A stretch of 64,000 bases of DNA from JAHDCJ01 sp039028895 (GTDB lineage Bacteria; Bacteroidota; Bacteroidia; Chitinophagales; Saprospiraceae): NCBI GenBank assembly GCA_039028895.1, contig JBCCHF010000010.1, forward strand, positions 1-64,000, read 5' to 3'. Below are positions 17,835 through 27,322 of this stretch, one piece after another. Under the pieces are notes generated by a model. It had not been told where the DNA came from. It was given only the letters and a program-made list of their open reading frames with translations, and made no database searches. Position 1 is the first letter of the stretch. Each line of letters opens with the position of its first letter. The position numbers and the translations under genes were made by a program.

Positions 17835-19166
17835 CTAGTAACCAGCATTTTGGGTAATCACACCAAAACTAGCCAGTACTTCAGAAGTTGGGACAGGGAA
17901 TACGTGATAATTGCTATTCACGCTTTCACCCATTTCAGCATCTACAGTACCCGTTCTGACCAAATCAAACCATCGCTGGCCCTCAAAAGCCAACTCCAGT
18001 CTTCTTTCATCGTAAATTGCTTGTCTGACGAGTGCCTGTGTATTAAGCACAGCATGGTCCAGTTCTGTCAGGTTAGCTCTTTCGCGGATAGGATCTAACA
18101 AATCAAGAACCGTTTCTGCAGATGAACCATTCTCATTCATGGCTTCTGCGTAAAGCAAGATAACGTCAGCTAACCTCAACTCAATCCAGTCATGATCAGG
18201 GCCACCAGTCTGAGGGAATTTTGGAGAAGCTAAAGTTGCCTCATCGATAGTTTTCGCTCTTCTAAAGTCACCACCAACAAGGGTATCATTGGCAACAGCA
18301 TCAAAAGCAGCAATCAGATCGGTATCCAGAGGATCAAGTGATTTAGTATCAAGACCGAAGGACCATGACCAGAAATCAGAAAATTCATATTCATCAGGAA
18401 CAGAACTCGACACCTGGGTTGCAAAAATGATCTCTGAATTCAAATCATTGGCTTCACCAAAAATGTCTTCAAAATTAGCTTGCAAGCTAATACCTGCTGC
18501 TGCTGCTCCGTTTACAACTGCTGCAAGGTGTGATTCAGCACTGCCAAAGTCACCCATTTGCATGTAAACTTTACCCAACATTCCCTGGGCTGCATATTTA
18601 GAGGCTCTTCCATCTACAATCTCAGTACCTAAAGCTGCAATCGCCGCTTCAAGGTCAGGAATGATTACAGTATTATAAACTTCAGTAGCAGAACGTCTTG
18701 CCAAATATCCGGTTTCGGTTGAACTTGGTGAAGGTGATAGATTCACGGTTACATCACCAAATACGCGAACCAGTTTAAAGTATGATAAAGCTCTTAAAAA
18801 TTTGGCTTCACCAATTTCAGTAGCATCAGTGGAATTATCAATTACGTTGTTGGCACTTAATATTGACTTGTATAAAGCACTATAGAAAGGGCCAAAAAAC
18901 TGATCCTCCATTGTAATCAAATTAGGATCAAATACATCAAAATCAGTATATGGAGCTTCCAACATTAAAGCATTGTCTGCTCTGAAATCCCCCATCACAG
19001 CCATCGGTGATGTTGAAGCAAGTTGGTAGAAATAAGCTGCATTTAAAACCGCTGCATAGTCGGTTAATGAACCTGAACTAGCAAGATTTGGTGGGAATTG
19101 TTCCAGATCCTCACATGCAGTCATAAACATGCAAGAGGCCACCAATATTATAAATAATCTTTTCAT
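17835..19166 (-). CDS. susD: SusD/RagB family outer-membrane lipoprotein (second pair)
   Basis: 443 residues. A lipoprotein signal ends in FMTAC (Cys18). Features are AKFLRALSYFKLVRVFGDV, WIELRLADVILLYAEAMNE and the C-terminal RRLELAFEGQRWFDLVRTG. It partners the SusC2 barrel 11 bases upstream. It differs strongly from SusD1, so the two pairs probably take different oligomer lengths or compositions. Confidence 0.95.
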   Translation of the reverse strand: MKRLFIILVASCMFMTACEDLEQFPPNLASSGSLTDYAAVLNAAYFYQLASTSPMAVMGDFRADNALMLEAPYTDFDVFDPNLITMEDQFFGPFYSALYKSILSANNVIDNSTDATEIGEAKFLRALSYFKLVRVFGDVTVNLSPSPSSTETGYLARRSATEVYNTVIIPDLEAAIAALGTEIVDGRASKYAAQGMLGKVYMQMGDFGSAESHLAAVVNGAAAAGISLQANFEDIFGEANDLNSEIIFATQVSSSVPDEYEFSDFWSWSFGLDTKSLDPLDTDLIAAFDAVANDTLVGGDFRRAKTIDEATLASPKFPQTGGPDHDWIELRLADVILLYAEAMNENGSSAETVLDLLDPIRERANLTELDHAVLNTQALVRQAIYDERRLELAFEGQRWFDLVRTGTVDAEMGESVNSNYHVFPVPTSEVLASFGVITQNAGY

Positions 19167-19177
19167 TAGTCTATTAT

Positions 19178-22100
19178 TTAAAAATTAACATTTACACCCA
19201 GGGTAAAACTTCTTACTACCGGGCTAGCACCTACCTGGACACCATATGTTGTTGGCCCTAAATAACCACTGTTTGTGATCTCTATACCTTCAGGATTAAA
19301 AGATGTGTAATCACTTGCCATTAAGTACAACAAGTTAGTGGCTGCGACATATACCCTGAAGGAGTTAATACCTACTTTGTTAAGCATATCAGGATTAAGC
19401 GTGTAACCAATTGTCAGGTTTCTCAATGCTACGTATGAAGCACTTTGGATTGACGCATCTGTTTGGTTCCTGTTACGCTCGTAATGCATGCCATTGTGAT
19501 CAGCAATACCGTCACCATCAGCATCAAAACTAGCACGCAGTCTTCCGCCCCATTGTGACTTCCAGTACAGTGGGTCAATATTATAAACTTCTCCACCATG
19601 TGATCCCTGGAACTGTAATGAAACGTCAAGATCTTTATAGCTAAATGTGCTACCCAAGCCCCAGATAATATCTGGCGAGTTCTCTCCAATTTTGACTAAA
19701 TCTCCACCTTCTTCTACGGTACGTGTTCTGTCGATAATACCATCTCCGTTTTGATCAACAACATAACTTTCTCCACTATCGATACCAATATGACGTGATG
19801 GATCTGCGATATGGACTGATTCAACAGGTGATATGGTTTCTAATCCCCACATTTCACCAATTCCTCCACCTACATAATTTCTGAAAATAGGACCTCTACC
19901 AGACTGACCATAAATCACGCGTGGCAATTCATCAAGTCCGCCCAGGTCTGTAATTTCAGAATTCACAGTAGCCATGTTGAAATTGATATTCCAGGAGAAA
20001 TTCTGTGTTTCTAACAATTGTGCGCCTAACTCAACCTCAATACCTGAACTTTTAACATCACCGGAGTTAAGTGCGATAGATGTTGTACCTAATACTTCAG
20101 AAACACTCTGGTTAATCAGGATGTCTTCAATGTTAGAAGTGTAGTAGTCTACGCCAATTGTAAATTTATAATCAAAAAACCCGAGGTTAATACCAAAGTT
20201 AGTCTCTGTATTGGTTTGCCAGGTCAAATTAGGATTGGCAACATCTGATGGAATCAAGAATCCGGTTCCAAATACTGTAGCAGCCGGATTCAGAAGACTC
20301 AATGAGTTGTAAGCTCCAAGGAATGAAGTCGTACCCAATGAACCATAACTAAACCTTAGCTTCAATTGGCTCAGAATGTCTGTATTGAAGAATGACTCAT
20401 TGTGTACATTCCAACCTACAGAAACTGCAGGGAACATTTCGTACCTGTTGTTTTCGCCGAAACGGGAATCACCGTCATTCCTTAATGAAACTGAAAGCAA
20501 ATAACGATCGTCATATGCGTAGTTTACTCTTCCGAAAACACTCCTTCTGGCAATCGTCTCATTTCTTTCAGATATCGAAACGTCTGCTGGATCAAGAAGT
20601 GCAAAATTCAATGGTTGACCAAAAGGAATGTTTGTACCTCTAAGGGTAGTTCCCTGCACATAAAAGTTTTGGAATTCCAATCCTGCTACTGCAGATACGT
20701 CGTGGTTACCGAACTCTCTGGCAAAATTCAAAGTTGTCTCACTTAAAACTGAGCTTCTTTTCACATCTACTTGGTCGTAATCTGTTTGTGTTGAACGTGC
20801 TCTTGAATCTGCTTCAAGTAATTGGTGGTAATAATCTCTGGTATCTCTAACATCACCACCGAGTACGGTTTTTATATTCAAACCGTCAACGATGTTGAAC
20901 TGAAGATATGTACTAACGTTACCAAAATATGTTTTCTGCCATTGCTCTGCATTGTCAAGCTTGGTTGCGGGACCTGCATCACCAGAGCCACCGATACCAT
21001 TCCCACTTCTTCCGTAGTGCCAGTCTTCAGCTGTCATACCTGGCTCAAGGGTGTAAATACTGTTGTTAAACGGTGCATCACCTCCCCTGTAACCAAGGTC
21101 AAACGCATCGAGTCCCATGGCTTGTGCTTGCTGGTCCAGTTGCTGTACGAATGCAATAGATTCTGCCGTATGGTAGATAGGATGAACACTATACGCTCTC
21201 AGGAGGTCTCTCATATCATGGGCTACTATATCTCTGTCAGACATAAATCCATTGGCATTCAATCCAACTTCGAATCTGTCAATAGTAGCATCGACTTTCA
21301 AACGGGCGTTATATTTTTCATAGCCCTGGGTAATTGCAACACCCTGTGTGTTTAAATAGCCAAGTGATGCATAATATTTTAGATCTTCAGTGCCACCGCT
21401 AATCCCAAAGTTGTGATTAGTGCTATAGCCTGTACGGAATAACCAATCCTCAGCAGCTACTACACCAGGTGAGTTTGCATAGGCATTAATCCTGAAATTC
21501 AGGAGATCCGTTTCAACTTCAGAGACATCAAAAGTACCATCTGACATGCCAGAGGTTAAGGCGTCAGCCCATTCGTAAGACGTTTGCAGTTGCTCATTAT
21601 CACCTACATAACGACCTGCGACACTGACATAAGCATCATAGCTAATATTAGGCTTACCGGTCCTTCCGGATTTTGTAGTAATCAGAATAACGCCGTTTGC
21701 TCCTCTTGATCCATAAATAGCAGCTGACGCTGCATCTTTTAACACTTCCAGGCTTGCGATGTCATTTGGATTAACAGTTGCAAGGCTTCCTGAAATCGGG
21801 TAACCATCAACAACCACAAGCGGGTTGGAGTCACCTGAAATTGAGGAAGCTGCTCTAATTTGAATCTTGGGATCTGCACCAGGCTCTCCATCTTGATTCT
21901 GGATCAAAACACCAGGTAGCTTTCCTGCAAGAGCATCATCTACACGATTAGCCTGAATCGAGGCAACTTCTTCGCCACCAATTTGGGCGATTGCACCAGT
22001 GTTATGTGATTTTTTACGCGTTCCGTATCCGACTACGAGAACTTCTCCGAGTTGTTCAACATCAACGCCCATGGTAACATTAATTGTGCTATTACCATCT

Positions 22101-22381
22101 ACGGCAACTTCTTTCGACTCGAATCCGATATAAGAAAAGAAAAGTACGGCATCGGATGGTACATCCAAGTTGTAAACCCCATCTAAATCTGTAGTTGTTC
22201 CATTAGTTGTTCCTTTCTGAATCACCGAAACTCCTGGCAACCCTTCTCCTGTGTCATCGACAACCTTTCCAGACACTGTACTCTGTGCCGTGGCTGCTGC
22301 CGAAATACATAGAATCAAAGCGAACATAAGAGCCATTCTCACATTCAGCTTTAATCCGACGATTAGTAAATTACGTTTCAT
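19178..22381 (-). CDS. susC: SusC/RagA TonB-dependent outer-membrane transporter (second pair)
   Basis: 1,067 residues. After a signal peptide (ending AAATAQ) come a carboxypeptidase-regulatory-like domain (VSGKVVDDTGEGLPGVSV), the TonB-box region GEVLVVGYGTRKK, the plug with SAAIYGSRGANGVILITTKSG and the barrel, ending in NVNF. It imports oligosaccharide together with SusD2. A 163-base gap separates it from fadR2 and holds no FadR-type palindrome, so it is probably read from the fadR2 promoter. Confidence 0.95.
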   Translation of the reverse strand: MKRNLLIVGLKLNVRMALMFALILCISAAATAQSTVSGKVVDDTGEGLPGVSVIQKGTTNGTTTDLDGVYNLDVPSDAVLFFSYIGFESKEVAVDGNSTINVTMGVDVEQLGEVLVVGYGTRKKSHNTGAIAQIGGEEVASIQANRVDDALAGKLPGVLIQNQDGEPGADPKIQIRAASSISGDSNPLVVVDGYPISGSLATVNPNDIASLEVLKDAASAAIYGSRGANGVILITTKSGRTGKPNISYDAYVSVAGRYVGDNEQLQTSYEWADALTSGMSDGTFDVSEVETDLLNFRINAYANSPGVVAAEDWLFRTGYSTNHNFGISGGTEDLKYYASLGYLNTQGVAITQGYEKYNARLKVDATIDRFEVGLNANGFMSDRDIVAHDMRDLLRAYSVHPIYHTAESIAFVQQLDQQAQAMGLDAFDLGYRGGDAPFNNSIYTLEPGMTAEDWHYGRSGNGIGGSGDAGPATKLDNAEQWQKTYFGNVSTYLQFNIVDGLNIKTVLGGDVRDTRDYYHQLLEADSRARSTQTDYDQVDVKRSSVLSETTLNFAREFGNHDVSAVAGLEFQNFYVQGTTLRGTNIPFGQPLNFALLDPADVSISERNETIARRSVFGRVNYAYDDRYLLSVSLRNDGDSRFGENNRYEMFPAVSVGWNVHNESFFNTDILSQLKLRFSYGSLGTTSFLGAYNSLSLLNPAATVFGTGFLIPSDVANPNLTWQTNTETNFGINLGFFDYKFTIGVDYYTSNIEDILINQSVSEVLGTTSIALNSGDVKSSGIEVELGAQLLETQNFSWNINFNMATVNSEITDLGGLDELPRVIYGQSGRGPIFRNYVGGGIGEMWGLETISPVESVHIADPSRHIGIDSGESYVVDQNGDGIIDRTRTVEEGGDLVKIGENSPDIIWGLGSTFSYKDLDVSLQFQGSHGGEVYNIDPLYWKSQWGGRLRASFDADGDGIADHNGMHYERNRNQTDASIQSASYVALRNLTIGYTLNPDMLNKVGINSFRVYVAATNLLYLMASDYTSFNPEGIEITNSGYLGPTTYGVQVGASPVVRSFTLGVNVNF

Positions 22382-22544
22382 AGTTAAATTTTTTAAAAAT
22401 TATTCAGTAAATGAAGGCTGAAGCTAACTGACTGTCATTTGCAATTGTTGCTTCGTTCAACATTGAAAGATCTGCCTGAACTGGCATGACCTTCTTTAAA
22501 ATTCAATAAATCATAGTTTCTCATTTTTGGCATTCCGTTTCCTG

Positions 22545-23264
22545 TTAAATCAAATCTCTTTTTAGCGTCTTAACATAATCACTGATGTCTCTCAGGTGCT
22601 CCTTGATACATTCACCTGCTTTGTCAGGATTTTTATCTACAATGTGTTGAAGAATTTCTTTGTGCTGGTCTACTACTACTTCTCCACTTACCTCGGCGCA
22701 TACTTTGTGTTTCTTAAAGTATTGCATGATATCTGGTACAATGATTAGCATCAATGACTTGAGTACCGAATTTTTACCGGCATCGGCAATTTTCAAATGG
22801 AAGAGAAAGTCCTCTTCTACGGCATCTTTACTGGTGAGGATCTTCTTGTGGTGAGCATCAATTGCATTTTCGATGGCCTGTACATCCCTGTCTGTTCTGT
22901 TATCTGCCGCAAGTCCTGCAATATTCGTTTCAAGGATGACTCTTGTCTCTACTAATGACTTGAAATCATTGCCCCGAAGCGCCAACATATCAGTAATAAG
23001 GCCTTCCAAAACCGGCAATCCCATACCGGCTACAACTGTACCACTTTGCGGGTGTGTTTTTAGTATCCCGTAAAACTCAAGCTTACGTAAAGCATCCCTC
23101 AAATGGCTTCTTCCCACAACCAGTTTGGCGCAAAGTTGTCGCTCAGAAGGCAACCGGTCACCTGGCTTTAACTGGCCTGATGTAATTAAGTCTCTGATCT
23201 GTTGAATTATCTTGTCAACAGGCGACTCTACAACAATTTGTGAAAAGCTATTTAGTAGGTCCAT
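22545..23264 (-). CDS. GntR/FadR-family transcription regulator 2
   Basis: 239 residues from ATG 23264; an upstream TTG in frame (23279) would overlap the operator and is unlikely. Winged helix (SGQLKPGDRLPSERQLCAKLVVGRS) plus FCD domain (RVILETNIAGLAA, FHLKIADAGKN, DQHKEILQHI). The core (ESPVDKIIQQIRDLITSGQL) is nearly the same as in regulators 1 and 3. It heads the SusC2-SusD2 module and has two abutting palindromes in its own promoter, pointing to autoregulation. Confidence 0.92.
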   Translation of the reverse strand: MDLLNSFSQIVVESPVDKIIQQIRDLITSGQLKPGDRLPSERQLCAKLVVGRSHLRDALRKLEFYGILKTHPQSGTVVAGMGLPVLEGLITDMLALRGNDFKSLVETRVILETNIAGLAADNRTDRDVQAIENAIDAHHKKILTSKDAVEEDFLFHLKIADAGKNSVLKSLMLIIVPDIMQYFKKHKVCAEVSGEVVVDQHKEILQHIVDKNPDKAGECIKEHLRDISDYVKTLKRDLI

Positions 23265-23278
23265 TTTTGAATCGATCA

Positions 23279-23335
23279 AACTGGTATACCAGTTAATTGG
23301 TGGACCAATTTAAGGCGATCCAATTATATTTCCAA
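23279..23335 (-). promoter_or_regulatory. Promoter with two abutting 16-bp palindromic operators (fadR2)
   Basis: On the - strand: -33 TTG (23333-23335), a 20-base spacer and -7 TAAATTGG (23305-23312). The palindrome AATTGGTGGACCAATT (23295-23310, + strand) overlaps the -7 box, and AACTGGTATACCAGTT (23279-23294) follows with no gap. Both have perfect 6-7-bp arms. They match the TGGTnnACCA type bound by FadR-subfamily uronate regulators. Confidence 0.78.
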
Positions 23336-23467
23336 AAAATTTAAAAAAAAAGAATATTGTATGGCAGGAATCCGGCAAGGCGAACATATGTTATCAGAAT
23401 GAATTTCCACCTTTGAAATACAGAATCTGTTATGGTCGGTCAGCCAAAAAGAAAAGGATTTTTGATT

Positions 23468-25660
23468 TCACCTTAGCAAGGTTATATCGCCACTCAAATT
23501 CAGTGTTCTACCATCTTCAAAAACTACATTTATCAGGTAGACATATACTCCAGGATTTACAGGCTTCCCATTAAATCGACCATTCCATCCTGTAGCACCA
23601 TTATCAGGAACAAAGTTGGTATGCTCATACATTAATGCCCCCCATCGATTATACACCTGCATTGTAATGATATTGGCGATCCCAGAGTTTGAACCTGAAT
23701 AAATCGAGAAAAGGTCATTGACCCCATCGTTGTTTGGTGAAAAACTATTGGGTACATAAAAAGGCAGACATTCATTAATGTCTCTTGTAGCCGCGGCCAG
23801 GTCAAATGATTTTTCATAAAGACAGCCATTCGCATCTACGATGCTCAGAACATAAACTCCTTCCGAAAGATTTTCAATCATATAATCATTCACAGTTTCA
23901 AAATTCCATTCGAATGAAAAAGGAGGAATCGCAGATATTTGAGTGATTTCAATACTTCCGTCAAAGGTGTGAGGACAAGAGGGAGGAACGACAACGGCAG
24001 CAATATCAAAAGTGCTGTATCCGACCAGAGCGCTTCCACTAACGCTCCCACTGCAATTGGCATCATTAAACCCAGTCAGAGCATAAGTGCCTTCAATTGT
24101 GGTGTTTAGATAAAATGGATTAGCAAAAATGTCTTCAAAAGGATCTTGTTCGACGCCATCTAGGCTATACTCTAATCCCCATGGAGGATTGCCTTCAAAT
24201 AGCACAGGGATTCCTGTAGAGATCGTTTCACACAGATCATAATCTCCGGTTAGCATGGCTGTAGGAATATTTTGAACATCAATCTCAACAACAGCCGAGT
24301 TGGTGTTACCACAAAAATCTGTTACCGTAACTGCATATTGTGTGGGTGCTCCAACTGTGGCTTCTATAGTATCTGATATATCTCCTGTTTGCCAAAGGAA
24401 GTCAAAAGGCGGAACGCCTCCTATTACTTCTGGCGTCAAATAAAATGGCTGATCAGGACATACAATGGTTTCCTGAATACTGGCAGACAAGTCACCAGCT
24501 TCTGTGATTATTAGCTCAGTCGAAACCGGGTCAATACAATCACATGGATATTCAAAATTCAGTCTTAATCTTTCAGGGCCCTCCAGGGTATTGTCCTCAA
24601 TTACAGTTATTGGCAAAATAAAACTGGTATCTCCTGCGGGAATGGTGACACTTGACGGGATTTCCAAAAAGTCAACTCCATTAATCGCTTCACTTTCCGG
24701 ACTGATACTAAATTCTATGGTACATTCTTCATCGATATTTGCCAAAGAACTACGCGTAAAAACAAACTGTCCGTCTGCACAACTTTCATAAGCAATAGGT
24801 TCAGCGCGGCCTGGGACTTGAGCCTGAATATTTACTTTTTCACCTATATCAAAGCTTTTACTTTCCAGGAATACAGCTGAATCCAAAATCGCATCACCTA
24901 CATCACCAAGCACTAAACGTATATGATAAGTCTCACAAGGAATGACCTGAAAAGTAGCTGTCAATGGTACTGTAAACCCGTCATACTCGATAAGGTCCTG
25001 ATACAATGGGCTATGCGCTATATCACAATTTTCGGCATCTATCGTAGTAACATTGCTGACATATAAATTTGAATTAAAAAGATGATTCACAGTATTAATG
25101 CTCACGTTTTCATTCGTCCCGGAAAGGGTTGCCGCATTAATCGCATTATTGTCGAAGGGGCCATTAATGCCGGGTCCACTTACAAAGAAGCCGAAAATAT
25201 CATTGAAGGCAGTCGTAACGTATTCGCAGTATTCTTCTGAAGCAAATACATATCGAAAGGTTACCCATTCATCTATTGGCACAAAGTCGAACTCAATGCC
25301 AGTAACATCAAAAAGTGTATCGGTTGCCAATTGGCTAAGGTCAGGATCGTTACTTAGTGCGTTAAATGGAATGCCTGATTCATTGTTGTTGTTAGGGCCG
25401 TGTGCTAATTCGATGTCTCCTGTAGACAGGATAATGCCATCTTCAATACCGATAACCCCTGAACCATTATAGTATTGTCCGATACTTATAGCTTCATTGC
25501 CAATAGCGGCTATATTGCTTACATTTCTGCAATTCCCTTTTACGAAAACGTTTTTGACCAAATCTTCAACTCCCTGACTATTCTCAGTTTGTATCCCTTG
25601 CTGAGCCATTAAACTGGCCGACAGGAAAAGAAAACATAAGAATGTGAAATTTCTTTGCAT
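23468..25660 (-). CDS. Choice-of-anchor L surface protein with T9SS type B (CHU_C) tag
   Basis: 730 residues. Signal peptide ends LMAQQ. A choice-of-anchor L domain (about 30-275; DGIILSTGDIELAHGPNN, ITFRYVFASEEYCEY-type core) is followed by a Calx-beta-like segment (about 285-385), Ig/SprB-like repeats (VTDFCGNTNSAV...) and a type B gliding-motility C-terminal domain (YVPNSFSPNNDGVNDLFSIY... NRWG...). It is expected at the cell surface through T9SS, as an adhesin or polysaccharide-binding filament. Placed inside the alginate locus behind fadR3 and a small exported protein; a direct role in alginate binding is only inferred. Confidence 0.85.
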   Translation of the reverse strand: MQRNFTFLCFLFLSASLMAQQGIQTENSQGVEDLVKNVFVKGNCRNVSNIAAIGNEAISIGQYYNGSGVIGIEDGIILSTGDIELAHGPNNNNESGIPFNALSNDPDLSQLATDTLFDVTGIEFDFVPIDEWVTFRYVFASEEYCEYVTTAFNDIFGFFVSGPGINGPFDNNAINAATLSGTNENVSINTVNHLFNSNLYVSNVTTIDAENCDIAHSPLYQDLIEYDGFTVPLTATFQVIPCETYHIRLVLGDVGDAILDSAVFLESKSFDIGEKVNIQAQVPGRAEPIAYESCADGQFVFTRSSLANIDEECTIEFSISPESEAINGVDFLEIPSSVTIPAGDTSFILPITVIEDNTLEGPERLRLNFEYPCDCIDPVSTELIITEAGDLSASIQETIVCPDQPFYLTPEVIGGVPPFDFLWQTGDISDTIEATVGAPTQYAVTVTDFCGNTNSAVVEIDVQNIPTAMLTGDYDLCETISTGIPVLFEGNPPWGLEYSLDGVEQDPFEDIFANPFYLNTTIEGTYALTGFNDANCSGSVSGSALVGYSTFDIAAVVVPPSCPHTFDGSIEITQISAIPPFSFEWNFETVNDYMIENLSEGVYVLSIVDANGCLYEKSFDLAAATRDINECLPFYVPNSFSPNNDGVNDLFSIYSGSNSGIANIITMQVYNRWGALMYEHTNFVPDNGATGWNGRFNGKPVNPGVYVYLINVVFEDGRTLNLSGDITLLR

Positions 25661-25732
25661 GAAGAATAATTGGATACTACGTTGTGCCTTCCTTCTTGAA
25701 AACTAGACGGACCAGTTCGGTAAAGGGCTCAG

Positions 25733-26332
25733 CTAGAGGGTCTTAAAGGAGTCTGAGTGAAACTTGTTATACAAGTCAACCATCATGGAAAGATTGGAAA
25801 ATTTAAAGCCCCGTTTCCCAATCATTTCAACGAGTTCTGGATAGGCAGCCATTTTTTCTTTCAGAAGCCCTTTATAATTCCACTTGTGAACTTTTATTGG
25901 CGGCTGACCTTTGAACTGCACCCAGCTTTGAGGGTTTTTTACTTTTACAACAACAGGGGATTCGCCTGAACTAATGAATTGTAGCTGTTTTTCAGAACTG
26001 GAATAAAGATTAACTGCCTCTCCCTTTTTCTCAACTTTCAGAAACTGCCATTTGCCATCCAGCTTCTTGCTTTCGTATAGAAAGACTTCGTCCTTATCCT
26101 GGTAAGCAAACCCAAAAATAGTAGCAGGGTGGATGGCATAAACATCTCCAAAATCGTTTTGGAAGGAAATTTCTGATTTGCCTTTATCATTAGCGGTAAC
26201 CTTGATCTCACCTGTTAGTTTTGACCCGTTGAGTGTAATTAAAAAGTCTTTACCTTCTCCGCTGGCGGCAAGTAAATAAGGTAGGATGAGCAACAATGCG
26301 GCTGCTATTAAATCAGTCCAACAACGTTTCAT
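25733..26332 (-). CDS. Exported protein of unknown function
   Basis: 199 residues with a signal peptide (about 1-23, ending LLAASG). I do not recognise a domain. The first half is beta-rich (KDFLITLNGSKLTGEIKV, then ISFQNDFGDVYAIHPATIFGFAY), resembling a small sensing or binding fold; the C-terminus is helical with a conserved-looking Lys/Phe pattern. It follows fadR3 by 36 bases, so it is probably transcribed with it. Confidence 0.7.
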   Translation of the reverse strand: MKRCWTDLIAAALLLILPYLLAASGEGKDFLITLNGSKLTGEIKVTANDKGKSEISFQNDFGDVYAIHPATIFGFAYQDKDEVFLYESKKLDGKWQFLKVEKKGEAVNLYSSSEKQLQFISSGESPVVVKVKNPQSWVQFKGQPPIKVHKWNYKGLLKEKMAAYPELVEMIGKRGFKFSNLSMMVDLYNKFHSDSFKTL

Positions 26333-26368
26333 CGCAAATTCAGGATTGGTTAAAAAACAGGTTACTAG

Positions 26369-27091
26369 TTACGCTTTTTTATTATTCATGCTGTATTCCA
26401 GCACTTCGATCAGGTGCGCTCGCATCGCCTCTGAAGCTTCTTGTCCTTTTCTTTCTTTGATAAAATTCAGGATTTCATGGTGCTCTTCCAGGGCTCTTTG
26501 AGGTCGATCATCTCCACATACATCCAGAGAAATGAAGTCTTTGACGATATCAGGTGTAATGATAAGCATAAGAGATTTGAGCACTGTATTTTTGGAAGCT
26601 TCAGCAATTTTCAAATGAAACAACAAGTCCTCTTCAACTGCTTGTTGGCCTTGCTTCACTTTTTCTGCATAAGATTCGAGTGCTTTTTCCAGGCTTTCAA
26701 TATCTTCTTCGGTCCTTCTTTCAGCTGCGAACCAGGCAGCTTGTGTTTCGAGCACCACCCTTGTTTCCACAAGCGAGGCGAAATCGCTATCATGTAGCTT
26801 TAAGACATCCGTAATTAGGCCTTCAAGTGCTGTGATACCAATACCTGCGACTACAGTTCCACTTTGTGGCATGGTTTTCAAAATTCCATAAAACTCAAGC
26901 TTCGCTAGCGCATCGCGAACCTGACTTCTGCCTACTCCAAACACATCTGCTAATTTCCTCTCGGAAGGCAGACGATCTCCTGGATTCAATTGTCCGGATG
27001 TAATCAAGTCACGAATCTGCTTGATTATCCGGTCTACCGGACTTTCTATGACGATTTCCTTAAAGGTTTCTAGTATTTTCCCTTTTCCCAT
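26369..27091 (-). CDS. GntR/FadR-family transcription regulator 3
   Basis: 240 residues from ATG 27091; the in-frame TTG at 27106 is rejected because ATG gives the family N-terminus. Winged helix (SGQLNPGDRLPSERKLADVFGVGRS) and FCD domain (RVVLETQAAWFAA, FHLKIAEASKN, EEHHEILNFI). Closer to regulator 1 than to regulator 2 by eye. Unlike the other two it does not precede a SusCD pair but a small exported protein. A palindrome overlaps its -7 box. Confidence 0.92.
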   Translation of the reverse strand: MGKGKILETFKEIVIESPVDRIIKQIRDLITSGQLNPGDRLPSERKLADVFGVGRSQVRDALAKLEFYGILKTMPQSGTVVAGIGITALEGLITDVLKLHDSDFASLVETRVVLETQAAWFAAERRTEEDIESLEKALESYAEKVKQGQQAVEEDLLFHLKIAEASKNTVLKSLMLIITPDIVKDFISLDVCGDDRPQRALEEHHEILNFIKERKGQEASEAMRAHLIEVLEYSMNNKKA

Positions 27092-27123
27092 AATAAGTTG
27101 CTGCAAAATCTAATTGGAAACCG

Positions 27124-27141
27124 AATTGGTTAACCAAAATA
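27124..27141 (-). promoter_or_regulatory. Operator overlapping the -7 box of fadR3
   Basis: AATTGGTTAACCAAAA (27124-27139, + strand) is a near-perfect palindrome. On the - strand it forms part of a -7-like TATTTTGG (27134-27141). No clear -33 element was found. It lies 33 bases before the ATG. Confidence 0.6.
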
Positions 27142-27221
27142 ACAATGTACCGAATTTAGCCTATATTTTAGTATATGGCAAGTTTTGCTCAATATTTTAT
27201 AGGACTGTTAATCAGATAATT

Positions 27222-27268
27222 GAAAAAACAAAAAAGGCATATCCATTCAATTGCTGAATAAATATGCC
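27222..27268 (-). terminator. Rho-independent terminator after the lamin-tail gene
   Basis: GGCATAT/ATATGCC stem with an inner ATTCA/TGAAT stem, followed on the - strand by TTTTTTGTTTTTT. It sits 54 bases after the stop at 27323 and separates this gene from fadR3. Confidence 0.85.
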
Positions 27269-27322
27269 CTGTATTATGGTTTTTGGATGTCTATCTCAAA
27301 AAAACCAGCAACAGAATGGTAG

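Noticed and set aside
20822..21355. 177-codon + strand frame inside susC2
   Set aside because: It is antisense to a clear SusC barrel and has no recognisable protein features.
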